Shown one piece after another: positions 35,401-46,705 of a stretch of DNA of 64,000 nucleotides. Source of the stretch: Scedosporium boydii (lineage: Eukaryota; Ascomycota; Sordariomycetes; Microascales; Microascaceae); assembly GCA_002221725.1 (NCBI GenBank), contig NJFT01000138.1, forward strand, positions 44,254 through 108,253, in the 5' to 3' direction. The notes beneath the pieces are model-generated. The model searched no databases. It worked only from the letters and a program-made list of their open reading frames with translations, and was not told where the DNA came from. Position 1 is the stretch's first letter, and every line of letters begins with the position of its first letter. A program made the position numbers and the translations under genes.

Positions 35401-37738
35401 TCCGCCAAAATAGCATTCTGGCTTTGATGGTAACGGTGAAGCATCCAATTGACTCCCTGAAGTTGGTACTTCATCAGCTTCCCCCGTAAGCCAGAAGGCT
35501 GTTCTGCTAGCTCGATTTCGTCCTTGAAAGACTTTTCCTTGAACTGCCGAACTCGTTCTCTCATCTTTGAAGGCAAATCAGACTGGAAATAAAGGCCATT
35601 GACGTACTCGATGAATGCCGACTCGAATGCAGCATAAATGGCACCTGAATCCTGGCTTGGAGGCTCGTCCCAGACGACATTATCGTAGCCGAGTCCTTGG
35701 AACTTGACATACATCTTTGATATATGGGAGACACGGGCAAGCTCTTGCTCCTTGTTTGTTGCTCGTGGCGCAAAACGGTCATACTTCACCTGGAGGATGA
35801 CATCCGCTCGGAGATATTCCTCGGGAATAGCATCGTCCTTGGTCAGTCGCAGCAAGTTATTTTGATCTGCTCGCTTGCCAAATGCTGTTCGCATGATTCC
35901 GTGTGCCACTCCACTAATCCATGCACCAGGCATCCAGTTGCAATGAAAGTAGGATTGACCCCCCCATTTGACGAGATACTCCTTGTCATCCTCACCGATG
36001 TCTGCGTAAGACAACGCTCCGGTATCCTGCGTGTCGTTGTGGTTCACGGGTCTCCAAGCAACAAGGGTATCGATCTTGTTATTCATGGAGGAACACTCGT
36101 TGCATTTCCAATCGACGGAGTACTCCTTGAACCTCTCATCCTTAATGTCGGCCAAGTCAGACTCCAGGGCTCGAGTGGTTGGCAAATGCTCGATGTGCCA
36201 GGGACGCCGGCAACCAATGCACCGAAAGAGGACATTGTCAGCATTGTTAATCAGAGATGGTGCAACCTCCGTGGCAGGATCAACACCTCCATTCTGTTGC
36301 CGTAAGGTTTCCTCCTGTCTGGCGGTTTTCTTCTCTGAAAATGGCGCGCATGAGAGACCAAACTGGCGGCAGGCTTGACACATGCTCTGCCGGGCGGTGT
36401 TCTCCTTTGCCCGGACACGGCCGACGCAGAACTTGCATTGGATAACAAAGCTGTCCTCTGCTACTTTCGTCACGACGTGTTCTCTGACCTGCCGGATACC
36501 AATGCACATCTTGTGGAAACTTAGGGTGCAGCCCTGGCAGTGAATCAGGCCGCCTCTCTTCGGCGATGCACGCTGGTTACATACATCGCATACGGACATG
36601 TGATACTGGACAAATTCGGAGGTGCTTGGAAGAGGCTTAAAAATCTCTTTGATGGTAACGACTTTTGGAGCGGCCGGTGCCCTATCATCTGAGACGTAAA
36701 AAGAGTCGAGGTCCATTGGAGCTGAATCAGTCATCACTTTGGTGTTTCGAGTAGACCTGCCTGACCGGCGAGGACGTTCGAACTCGATTGAAGAACCACG
36801 AGAGCGTGTGGACATTGCGGCGGAAGCTCTGGGCCTTAGCCGCCGGTGTTTCTTCCTCCTTCGACCTCTTCCCTTCGGAGCGGGAGTGAGATCAGACCTC
36901 ACCAACTGGAAATCGGCATCGTCATCGCTTGAGGACAGAGGGGCGGGGGGCTCTCCTGCCAGCTCGTCAACCTCTTCATCGCCGTTCTTTGAGCGAGCTA
37001 GACTGGTCAACCGACGAGGTCGCAGTTGCCGGGGCTCTTCCACACTCCTTTCGCCGTCAACGAGCCAATGGTCAAGTTTATAAGAAACCGGTTGTTTAGG
37101 TCGAAGGGCACGTCTAGAGGAACGGCGCACGTGCCTGCTTCGGGGTTCTTCGTCTTCGTCACTCTCGTCAGCCGCGGGACCATCCTCGTCCTCTTCATCT
37201 TCGGATCCTTCAATGTTCATCCTGTCCGACCTCTCTTCGTCAGACTCGTAGAGATCGTGAGAAACCCGTCTTCTTTTTGCCGGTCGATGGTTTGTCTCCG
37301 AGTTTGGGCCGTATTGGTGCGAGTTGAGTGCTTCTGCGCCTCCTTCTAGCTGGATAAGTTCGTCGAAAGACACCTATGCAAAATGGGCGAGCGATTAGAA
37401 GCCAAAATCCAACTAAGCACGTAGAGAATCAAGCGGAGAATCCAATCACTCACGATATTATGGCGTCCGTCTCGGAACTCAACCTGGTACCATAAATCTC
37501 CTCCCTCTGGCGCAGAAACCTCTTCGACAACACGTTCAACGACCTTGCTCTGAAGGTCGACATATTCATCGAAGGTGGAAGGCGCACGGGCTGGAATAAC
37601 GACCTCAATCCGAACACGTCGCGTAGGAGGGGAAGGCGCATCCTCACATTCCGAGGCAGCAGATATAATCGATTCTCTCGTCTGGTCGTCTGGCGTGCTG
37701 CTCCTCAAGCTTTCCGGCGCATCTGAGTCTGGGTCCAT
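32439..37738 (-). CDS. mit1: Mit1/CHD3-like chromatin remodelling ATPase
   Basis: SNF2-family nucleosome remodeller of the Mi-2/CHD3 type, related to Mit1 of the S. pombe silencing complex SHREC; nuclear. Exons 37738-37454, 37373-33717, 33637-33460 and 33370-32439 (introns 80, 79, 89 nt) encode 1683 residues. Order: N-terminal fold spanning the first intron (YQVEFRDGRHNI-VSFDELIQLEGG); acidic/basic linker; cysteine-rich PHD-like region from about 354 (VCDVCNQRA ... CQGCTLSFHKMC); chromodomain about 556 (EYLVKWGGQSYFHCNW); second chromo-like segment about 650; SNF2 N-lobe with DEMGLGKT about 753; helicase C lobe from about 1060, including RAHRIGQ. Motif II reads DEGQ instead of DEAH. The tail has a strong basic signal (KRKRKRKSPE about 1400) and a Gln-rich block of about 90 residues. 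Homology is secure; the exact SHREC role is inferred. Confidence 0.93.
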
Positions 37739-38325
37739 GGTCGCTGCCACATCGAGGGAAGCTCGGGGAATGTTGCTTGGGTCTCAGGTATCCTCATGCA
37801 CCAGTGGAAATTTAATGATTCGACTGTATTGGCAAAGCGAAGGCTACTCTCAAAGACCACAAGACGTCGGGAAATTTGGAGGTGTGGAAGGAAAAGAGCG
37901 TTTGGTGGAGAGAGGGAAGTGCGAGGTGAAGTCGTCTAGGATGCCAGTATCACAGTTCAATTAACTGCTAGACGCGTTGTGAGCGGCAAGTGGCGTGGGG
38001 CGCGCCCGCTGCCACAGTTCGAGACTAAAAATCAAACCTTAAATTTTTTTGGAAGGAGGCAAGAACACTTTTGATCATCCTCTTCTTGTTACCTACAAAG
38101 TTCATCACCCCGGGTAATAATTTCTTTTGAGCTTCTAGGAAGAATTCGAGCGAACCATTACAGAAAACGGAACGAATTCTAGAAGAAAAGAACGAAGGAG
38201 AAAAGAAAGAAGTTGGAAACCTTCTTTGCAGAAGCCGTCGTCTGTGCGAGGCTCTTCAAGCAAACCTGCCTTCATCCGTCAGCCGGTGAGCATCGGGCCC
38301 AATTGTCTTATCCTGCGCCCATGCA
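37739..38325. promoter_or_regulatory. Divergent promoter of remodeller and MRM1-like gene
   Basis: 588 bp between two start codons facing away from each other, so both promoters must lie here. It contains one ACGCGT at 37972-37977 and an A/G-rich stretch at 38150-38215 just before the rightward gene. No other feature is evident. Confidence 0.5.
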
Positions 38326-40008
38326 ATGATATCAACTCTCCGACTCACGGCTCCGGGCGCGCCCCGTCTCTCCTTCCATGGTCGACTCCTATACCGTCCT
38401 CGAAATGCCGTTTTCGCTTCCTCTCTTTCTGCCATTCATCGAGGCATCCATCGGTCCGATCCTGGTGCGCACCGAACTCGAGCCGCGAGGGCAGATACAA
38501 GGAGGTCAAGATCTACTCCATATGGCCGACGGGGATCCGACGCGCGAGACAGGTTGAGCACCACCCCAAGCGCAAAAGATGTTCGGGCGGCCATCGCTGG
38601 TGAACATACAGAATTCTCGACCGGCAGACAGACCCGACGAAAGCGATTTCACGACCCGGCATCCTCCTTTGGCAAGAATAGCCTTGTATATCGGATGAAA
38701 TTTGGTGATATGAAAGATAAGGCCGATTCGATCCTCGCTGAGAACCAACGATCCCACGAGGAGGCTAGAGTAAGGGCGTCACGACGTGGCCAACGTGCAG
38801 AAGCCTCCTCCCAGAGTTCGAGGCATAGCGGTCGCGGAGATGTTGTATCCGACCGAAGGAGACATCAGCCCGAGGAACGCCATACATCGAGAGCTCGAGC
38901 AGAGGGCGCAGATGCCAACGATGACCTCGAGCCGAGCTCCAAGCGCAGGGGATCAAAGAAGAGCATGCATCCCATATCTGTCAAATACACTACCGCCGCC
39001 TCACAGTTTCTCTTTGGAAAGTCAGTCGTCAAGGCTGCGTTGGCGATGGGCAAGCGCAAATTCTACAACCTATACATCTTGGAAGGTGAGAGACGCGAGC
39101 AAGACTCCGAGTCACTCAAAGCCTTGGTGAAGAAGAACCGGGTGCCAGTCACCCTTGTCAAAGATGCTGGAAAAGCTCTGATGGATAAGATGAGTGGCGG
39201 AAGACCGCATAATGGCTACGTCCTGGAAGCTTCCCCCCTTCCCCAGTTACCAATTTCTTCACTCGGTCCTTTGATCGGGAATCCATGGAGGCCTGCTTTT
39301 GCCGTCACGGTAGGCAGGCAATCAGCGGAAGAGGAGGCGATTAACGGAACAAATACGATCGTCCATTACGAAAACCGAAAGCTACAAAAGCCCTTGGTAT
39401 TACTCCTAAACGAGGTGCTTGACCCTGGTAATGTCGGGGCCCTTCTTAGGACGGCCCGATTCCTAGGTGTGAGCGCCGTGGCCATGACAAAACAGGGCTC
39501 GTCGGGTCTCACGCCTGTGGTTCTGAAGGCTTCCGCGGGAGCGGTGGAGGAGATTCCTCTTTTTACCGTGGACTCCGCCATTGATTTCATCACCGCTTCG
39601 AAAGCTGCAGGCTGGCGTTCGTACGCCGCCGCGCCGCTCACGTCGCGGAAGGACCCAAGGAAGGTCACCCTTGAGCAAGTTGAGAAACAGAATCCTCTGA
39701 GTGAAACTCCGTGCATCTTAATACTCGGTAGCGAGGGTCAAGGACTGCCCTGGGCGCTTCGGCGCGAGTCGGACTTCGAGGTTTCCATACCAGGAACCAC
39801 CTCGAAGTCGTCAGTGGACTCCCTGAATGTGAGCGTCGCTGGAGGAATCCTCTGTAACGCATTTCTAAAGCTGAGGCAGCCAGAGAAAGGAGAGGCAGCG
39901 ACGCAGGACCAGAGCAGCAACGAGGTCGTAGAAGAGCGGAAGGAAGACACAAGGGATGCTGAACAAGACAAAACGAAGGACAAGGAGACCGAGGAAGGAC
40001 TCTTCTAG
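38326..40008 (+). CDS. mrm1: Mitochondrial rRNA 2'-O-methyltransferase (MRM1-like)
   Basis: SpoU/TrmH-class (SPOUT) methyltransferase predicted to methylate a ribose of the mitochondrial large-subunit rRNA, using S-adenosylmethionine. Single exon, 560 residues. The first 80 or so residues are rich in Arg, Ser and Ala with few acids, as expected for mitochondrial import. A basic disordered stretch follows to about 210, then the substrate-binding N-domain (from HPISVKYTTAASQFLFG). The three SPOUT motifs are present: motif 1 about 359-380 (LNEVLDPGNVGALLRTARFL), motif 2 about 467 (ILGSEGQGLPW) and motif 3 about 500 (LNVSVAGGILCNAF). The C-terminal 40 residues are charged and probably disordered. 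The start is the ATG at 38326; an overlapping ATG at 38321 is followed at once by a stop. Confidence 0.93.
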   Translation: MISTLRLTAPGAPRLSFHGRLLYRPRNAVFASSLSAIHRGIHRSDPGAHRTRAARADTRRSRSTPYGRRGSDARDRLSTTPSAKDVRAAIAGEHTEFSTGRQTRRKRFHDPASSFGKNSLVYRMKFGDMKDKADSILAENQRSHEEARVRASRRGQRAEASSQSSRHSGRGDVVSDRRRHQPEERHTSRARAEGADANDDLEPSSKRRGSKKSMHPISVKYTTAASQFLFGKSVVKAALAMGKRKFYNLYILEGERREQDSESLKALVKKNRVPVTLVKDAGKALMDKMSGGRPHNGYVLEASPLPQLPISSLGPLIGNPWRPAFAVTVGRQSAEEEAINGTNTIVHYENRKLQKPLVLLLNEVLDPGNVGALLRTARFLGVSAVAMTKQGSSGLTPVVLKASAGAVEEIPLFTVDSAIDFITASKAAGWRSYAAAPLTSRKDPRKVTLEQVEKQNPLSETPCILILGSEGQGLPWALRRESDFEVSIPGTTSKSSVDSLNVSVAGGILCNAFLKLRQPEKGEAATQDQSSNEVVEERKEDTRDAEQDKTKDKETEEGLF

Positions 40009-40328
40009 GATACTGGATAGACAGGCAGAACCCCGAATGTATGATACAGTGTATAATAGATGTACTACTAGATAGAATCTTCTTTGTATATCTTTGTATA
40101 GCCGAGATGAAACGAATAAATCCATGCTGTGTGAGCTTGGCGAGCATCCATGGTGCCATCGGTGTCTGCCAAGGTAAAAAAACACTTCCAGACCCATTTT
40201 CCCTCGAATCTTCATCACCATCCGTCTGGCACACTTAGCACTTCGTAGTATTCAGGCTAGTCTCTGACCCACTCGGTCTGCAATCGAAGACTCTTGGAGC
40301 GAATTAGAGGTATTAATCCATACTTGCT

Positions 40329-40399
40329 GGCCTTGTGGCCTAATGAGATTTCGGATAGAAATCCTCTAAAGATTGCAGGTTCGAATCCTGTCGGGGTCG
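40329..40399 (+). tRNA. tRNA-Arg-like element with odd D and anticodon arms
   Basis: The 71-nt segment starts GGCCTTGTGGCCTAATG (A-box-like, TGGCCTAATGAG) and ends with a perfect T arm (GCAGG TTCGAAT CCTGT, B box GGTTCGAATCC) followed by CGGGGTCG, which pairs with the 5' end using several G-T pairs. A run of six T follows at 40417-40422, as for a Pol III terminator. The ends resemble fungal tRNA-Arg. The middle, however, does not give a normal D arm or a 5-bp/7-nt anticodon arm with T33: the best hairpin is GATTTC/GAAATC with a 5-nt loop. It is therefore a tRNA pseudogene or a very unusual tRNA. No anticodon is assigned. Confidence 0.5.
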
Positions 40400-40416
40400 T
40401 CAGCTTGATAATTCCC

Positions 40417-40436
40417 TTTTTTGGGGGTTTTTTTTT
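40417..40436 (+). terminator. T-run, possible Pol III terminator
   Basis: Six T (40417-40422), then G5, then a longer T run, begin 18 nt after the tRNA-like element. Pol III stops at four or more T, so the first run is enough. The reading depends on the element being transcribed at all. Confidence 0.4.
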
Positions 40437-40855
40437 CGCCCCATTTCTAGATACGCAGGACCTGCCCTGGCGTAAACTCGCAATAAAATCCCTGAAAATG
40501 TCGAAAATTAAAGGAGATATCAAGGTCTTAAATGGCTCTTCAAACACTTCTTTTTTTTCTTCATCCGCAAACTGCTGGAGATGTCGAGTTCAAATCAAGC
40601 TTGAGCCAGCGCAGCCGATTAGTCATCTGAGAAATTTCCCACCACTTCTTTATTACAAGATACTTCGTATCGGAGTGAGGTCACTTTTGTTTACTTCAGC
40701 TCCTTGGCCCGCCACAGCAACCACGATGAGACGGCCAACTTCAATTCTCCGCCCTCCCCCATCTTGACATCCGGGTGCTGTCCAACGTTCACCTTCACCA
40801 CAGACTCTGTACCTGATCTCACGACGCCGGGTTCTAAACCGCAGAGTTTCCCATA

Positions 40856-42159
40856 ATGAATTTATACAAAAAATTATTGGGCCTGCCCCCAGCCTTACTA
40901 CTCCTAGTAGTATCTCAGGTCACGGCCCAAGGCCCTGATCAAATCCCCACCGCCATCCGAAAGATGCCCCCCGACAGCGGCGCCAAGTTCTTCCCCGAGT
41001 ACGTTGCATTCAGCCCAACTTACACATACGACGAAATACCATTGTCTCCTAGAGAAGCCGCCGCGGCTGCACTTTTGGATCGAGAAGGAGAATTACTGAG
41101 GAGAAGTGATGGAGTGGTTTCCTTCAGGCCCATATTCAAGGCGCACGAGGAAGAGCAGAATGCTTTCCGAAGAGCGGCAGAGGTACTGAAGCTTCTCCAG
41201 AAGAGAGAATCATGTCCTTCAAACATGAAAAGCTGTTCAGAGATTGGGTTCCCCAATAAATGCTGCTTTGAAGCGGAGGAGTGTGTGAAAGTGGAGGACT
41301 CAACAGTGGGCAACGTCGCATGCTGTCCGCAGGGCATAGATTGCAGCGGCGGTGTCGGCGCTTGCCCTGCCACTGCGGTTACATGCCCTGCTGATCTCGG
41401 TGGTGGCTGTTGTATTGCTGGATACATCTGCAAGGGCCTCGGATGTAAGCAGCAAATCTCGCGTTTTGCGTGAGAAAGCGATGACAGCTAACTCTGTATG
41501 ATTTAGGTGTTCTTCCTCCCCCATCAAATTCCGGGTCCGGCGAACCGACTACTATTACAACGACATCCACGACAATCGTTGACGGTTCTCCATCGACCGT
41601 AATAGTCACGATCGTGACTACCATCACCAACAAACCCGATCCCGTCACCAAAACGACCACTCATGTTGTAACCGAGTCTGAATCCAGCGCTGGTGTTGGC
41701 GCCCCATTCCGACCAACCCTTAGCGAATCAGACGAGCCGGAAACCACTACTCCTCCGGGGGATTTCTGTCCCACCGGTTACTACGCTTGTCTTGCGCGGG
41801 CCGGCGGTGGCTGTTGCCAGACCGGCCGCGACTGCAAAGAGACCTCTTGCCCACCTACTCCTATGACGACCATCATTACGAATGGCGTCACGATTGCCGT
41901 ACCTGTGGCCGACGTGCCGAACGAAGCTTCGGCAACTTGCGCAAGTGGATGGTTCATGTGTGGAGATGAAGGTGGCCCAGTGGCGGGCTGTTGTCCGGAT
42001 GGGTATTCATGCGGAACAGCGAGCTGCACTCTCGCGTCACCCACCGAAACGAGCCAGGTTCAGAAGCAAGCACCAGACTCCTCAGCACCTGTGAAGTCTT
42101 GGTCCCTCTCTGCCATAGCAGGCGTCATCAGCCTGCTAGGGGCCTTGTACCTCATCTAA
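40856..42159 (+). CDS. GPI-anchored protein with four cysteine modules
   Basis: Secreted surface protein of unknown function. Exons 40856-41444 and 41507-42159 (intron 62 nt) encode 413 residues. Residues 1-24 are a signal peptide (LLGLPPALLLLVVSQVTA). After a charged region come four copies of the pattern C-x6-C-x(7-9)-CC-x5-C: about 121 (CPSNMKSC), 170 (CPATAVTC), 283 (CPTGYYAC) and 339 (CASGWFMC). In the last three the next Cys follows after exactly four residues. A Thr/Ser-rich stretch separates modules 2 and 3 and is probably O-glycosylated. The C-terminus (SWSLSAIAGVISLLGALYLI) fits a GPI signal. The intron splits the codon of the last Cys of module 2. The spacing suggests small disulfide-knot domains. 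No enzyme motif is visible. Confidence 0.87.
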
Positions 42160-45100
42160 TTGGGGTCCCGGTTATGGGCACATTGGGTAGAAAGGGGCTT
42201 CTGTGTCTTTGGGTGATGCGGTCCACGATTTCAAGATGTGAGAGATATATATCTGGCGGTAGCATTAGACTTGTATTCTCGGGGCTGCACCTACTCGAGG
42301 GTCAGTTGGAGAGTTGTGGATGGCGTTAACCGCATCTTGTAAGGAGTACGGCGTTGCATGGTCTCATATCGCTTGTCAATACTGGATCTGTGTCTTCAAA
42401 TGTTACGACTATTTCTTCTACGTATATAACCTACACTAATGCCATTATTTTGAGGTCTCTCCTAAGCTTCAAATTGACTTGATGATTTCGTAGGATGATT
42501 AAAAGGAATCTCCTCCTTGCTCGTTCATCGCTATTCGTCATGAAAAAACTAGTCTACAAGACGGTTTTTTTTTTCTTTTTTTCTTTTCTTTTTTTTTTTT
42601 CTCACGTTACAACTGATGGATTGCAACGTTTCGCGCATTATATTCTGATGCCGCTGTATTTCAATTTCATTACCTGGGCTTTCGAAAACCTTGGAAGAAG
42701 GCTTCTTGGCGCGTCAACGAAAAACGGACTCCAAGTGGTGCCGAGATAAGGGCGAGGTGATCCCGGCCGGCACTTGCACAATGCGAGATCTTTATCTATA
42801 TGGCAGCAGAACTAGGAGCCCCGGTGGTGGAGAGGAAGAAGGACAAGACTTGTCTCGGCACGAGATCCGGACTGTGGGTTCGGGGGTTTAAGAAACAAAT
42901 CTGTATGAAGAATGGAGAAGTCCGTTTTTAAGGGCACATAGAACGCGTCTTTTCATGTGGGCTCCATATTAATGTCTTTCTCATACTCATCTTCTAGACC
43001 GGGTTCTATCAATATGAGGCGAGGAGAGAAAGAAGACGGAAGAAAATCGGCTTCTCGAAGACGCTTGGCAACCCCGGTCAGCGCCAGCCAAGCTGTCAGC
43101 GGCGGCGAGTTCGACAGGCTGGCATAGGGCTAGACTTTCCCGGTCATCTGAAAACGCGCGTTCCTACAGTCATGTGCTGGAGGGTTATGGGCTACACAAC
43201 ACTACAATGGACAGTGAGAGAATGTGTGGGTGATATCAAGGCCTTTTTTCGGTCAAGATTGACGGAGCACCGGAAAGAGAAGTCCGGGGCTGAAAGAGGA
43301 ATCCAACATGGCGGCACAGTCTATCTGGTCCAGGATCAAACCCTTCTTCATCTATGGCCAAGCCAGGCCAGGTCTCCCATGAATTCCGAAACGAGCCGCA
43401 GAACTTCTTCGAAGTCCCCATCTCTTGAGAGTGATAACCCCTTCCTCGTCCTCCAACAAAGCAGACACTAGAGGGGGAAGAAAAGAAAAGAAAAAGAAAA
43501 ATAGAAGAAAGAAAAAAGGGAAAGGAGAGGAAATAATAGTACTAATAATACGAGAAAAGTAAAGCAAATAGACATCATTGATACCCTTCGCCCTCCGCCC
43601 GTCGTCCTTCCCCGCATCAATTCTGGTTGGTGCGACTCTGAGCCAATTCACGAGACGACGCAAAGCCAAAGAGTTCTCGAGTACGGAACTCGAGGCAAAT
43701 ATAAAATATATCCGTCAATCTTCCGCTCGTTAATTCGACACCCGAGTCGAGTCTTGGGATGATGCGGGAGTGGGGAGTACCTCGTTTACATCGGACTTAT
43801 TCATTATGTCCACTGTACCTCAGGACTATTAACTATGTTGTATGCTGGATATGTTCCGCCTGCTAACTTATTACGGGTTTGGTCTGTTTCCCCATTTCAG
43901 CCAGTCTTCCTTTCGCTTCTTGGCCCTGGGCGTCTTCGAACTACGGCATGGGCGTGTGTGGTTTTCCCTAATCCGGGTGTCCTTTTACCACACAACTGCA
44001 ACTGTCCCAGACGTGACCAGACTTATACTCCATACGCGATGCTGGTCAGTAACCAGTAGCCGGCCACTCCCACACCCGCGTTTGGCCCAGTGCTCGCCAG
44101 GATTTACCTTTTGTCTGTTTTCTTCGGCATGGTGCCGAGGGATAATGTACTTGCTCAGCCTATCCTGCCTGCCAGTCTGCACCTGCGGGAAATAAAGGGC
44201 ACAGAGCGAACTGTTGCAGAAGACCCGTATTGATGGATGGCCAATTGGATGAATTGCAGAAGAAGCTTTTTCTGCCTGGTGAAGTCAGCCAAGACATCTC
44301 GTGCACCTGCGTCCGTCTCTTCATCCCTTCCGTTCCGTTACCCTCAAGAACACAAGACCCCAACTGCGCGTTGTTTTGGGGAGACGAGGCAAAGAGACAA
44401 GGGGAAGGATCAATTGGCATGAACTTTGTGCTTCGGTATTGCTCTCATCATTAAAAATCTGGGAGAGAGGTGAGCGTATCTGCTGCATTTGAGGTCCTTC
44501 GAAAGAGCCATCCGGCGAATGGCAAGGCTAACACGGGGTCCATTGACGCCAGGCTGGCGGTATCCATCAACTGCGGCCGCCTGAAGTTTCCTCCGAGTTT
44601 CGCTGGTGGGATACATGCATTGATCCTTCGGAGGGAACTTGATGTTTTGGATCTAAGAACAGGTGGTGGGTGATCTCAACTGGCAAGCTGGCAATATTCC
44701 ATGCTTCTAAGGTTTCAGGCGAGTATTCATCAGAGAACCATACTTTGTGGCTACCCGTAGTACTACCCTCGCTCTCTCAGATAGATTTGCACTCCACGTC
44801 AGCACATAAATTTTCCCCGGCTTTTGGTTAGCGCCTCTTAAATCCCAAATCTAGCCTATCCAGGCTGCATTCCGCAGACCGGACCCTGTCCTGGGGACTA
44901 TCGCATGTTGCGAGCGTACCGTTTCTCCGGCCGCCCACCCTTCAAAGGATCTCTACGTACATACACTACCCTTCCGTTATCAAGGATTGGGACATTGGAT
45001 ATTAGGTCTCCCCTCCTCCCGAACTCTTGGTCCCCCAAGCCAAGATGGATCTAGTTCCGATCAGCTCAAGAGCTGGGGGTTTCTCCGTTGATGAAACAGA

Positions 45101-46705
45101 CACCATTCTCCACATATGGGTGCGACACAGAGTGCCAAGCCGGCTCCACGCCAACGCCAACGTAGGATATGGGTGGTGTAAGTCATGTAAGTGGTGGTGG
45201 AGGCTTGGGCTGTTCCCCAGCCTGGCAGGCAAGAGCCGACCGAACCGATTTGTCTCCGGCTGTCTCGATGAACAGCGTCGGCGTGGCCGGCACTAACAAC
45301 ACCAGCGGCACCTACGACGCGCCACTAACACATTTGATGAGTGCCCGCTCTCACCAAATAGTCTCCAGGCGATGGCATGAAAAGGATGCGGGAGGGCCGG
45401 CAGCACCCTCTTATTCTCTCTGCTTCTATTTGGCCTCACGCACGTAAAGTGCACAGCGGTTTACTGTCCAGCCACCACGCCCCCATCCCGTCTTCATCCG
45501 TCCTCGCAAAGTGTGTGCTGCCAATAATACGATTGTCCTATTAGCCCTCCAGTTGTTCCTGTGTGCTCTCACTACAGTCACTATGCGACTACTATGGAAT
45601 TTGGCTGTCGAAATCACCCATTAGCCGACACGCGCGGGGAAAACTCCCACGGCCAAGAAGCCGCACTTTACTTTATACACGATCTTCCACGCCTGAAGAC
45701 TTGTTGTCATTGTGTGGGCTTTTGCTACACCCACACCCTCTCTCTCTTTTTTAGCCTCTCTCTCTCTTGCCTCTTTCTTCCTTCCATCGTGAGAAAAGGG
45801 CTAGGAAATGTGTGTGTGGTTCGTCCGTCTCTTGGCTCCCCCGCCGCCTCGCTGTTTTTCGTACGCCTACGATTCTGCCTCTCGTGTTGATACACCTTCC
45901 CAATGGACCGCAACCGAGCGTGGTTTTGTACTCTTGTCAATATATACGGTTAGATGATGTTCGCCCACGAAATGTTTCTCGTCACCGTGTTTCTCGTGCA
46001 TCGTGTTGCTTGACCGCTCATCCCCCCCTCAACTTCCGTCGCTTCCCTTGTTTTCTCTCTAGTCTTTTTTTGAAATAGACGGCCACACTCAGTTCTTTGG
46101 ATCCCACGAAGGACCGTGTTTTCTCCTCCATAGCTTTCCGATCATCTTCTACCCTTTTCGTGAGTTTCCTTTGTCACAAGCTGTTCGGTCAAGACCACTC
46201 TTGTCGATCCTTTGTCCCAAGAGCTCAAGCTAGAGACCATCTATCGCTCGCATTGCGTATAATTTCTGGCCTCCTTCCTCGAGATCTGGACACGAAGTCA
46301 CAGTCATGCGGACGATTTTTGTTCTTGTTATCGACGAACAACCTTCGCAATAGTTCCGGTCGAGATATCGAGAACAGGTTATCATCAACCCGGTCGACAT
46401 TCCTGCTTGTTTAGCTCTTTGCTCTGGAATCGACAGTCTTAACCCGCTGGAACGCCGTCCTGCGAACCCTTCATCCCTGGTCCGGGCAACTCTATCAAGT
46501 TTTTTGCCACTGTTTTCAACATCCTGTCAAGGGAAGAGGGCGTTTTGACGGGAGAAGAATTGTTTGAGAGAAGAACTCACAAGGTTGTTTTGGTATTAAG
46601 AAACAAAGCCCAAGAACTCCCGTTCTCGAAGGCCGAGTTGAGCAACTATTCAGGAGCATAAAGGTTTCCAGTTGAAGATTTCTACCGTTCGGGGACTGGC
46701 CCAAG
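42160..46705. other. Gene-poor block upstream of the secreted protein gene
   Basis: About 4.5 kb with no supported gene. T-rich runs occur at 42565-42600. An A/G-rich tract lies at 43475-43540. ORFs up to about 117 codons show no pattern. A CT-repeat tract at 45735-45785, followed by TC-rich sequence up to 46050, looks like the promoter and leader of the gene at 46706. Some 600 nt of short-ORF-bearing leader follow. Confidence 0.4.
45735..45785. repeat. CT-rich tract upstream of secreted protein gene
   Basis: Alternating CTCTCT blocks broken by a T run (CCCTCTCTCTCTTTTTTAGCC and following). Such pyrimidine tracts commonly precede transcription starts in filamentous fungi. It lies about 0.9 kb before the start codon at 46706, so the leader would be long or spliced. 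Confidence 0.4.

Larger units (their letters stand above)
40009..40855. other. Spacer between MRM1-like and GPI-protein genes
   Basis: Apart from the tRNA-like element listed separately, no gene is seen. An exact TACTTCGTA lies at 40661-40669. AATAAA near 40110 could serve polyadenylation of the upstream gene. Confidence 0.4.

Noticed and set aside
40257..40547. 96-codon ORF on the minus strand with TPTGFEPAIF-like reading
   Set aside because: It is the antisense translation of the tRNA-like element; TPTGFEPA-type peptides are a known artefact of reading across tRNA genes backwards.
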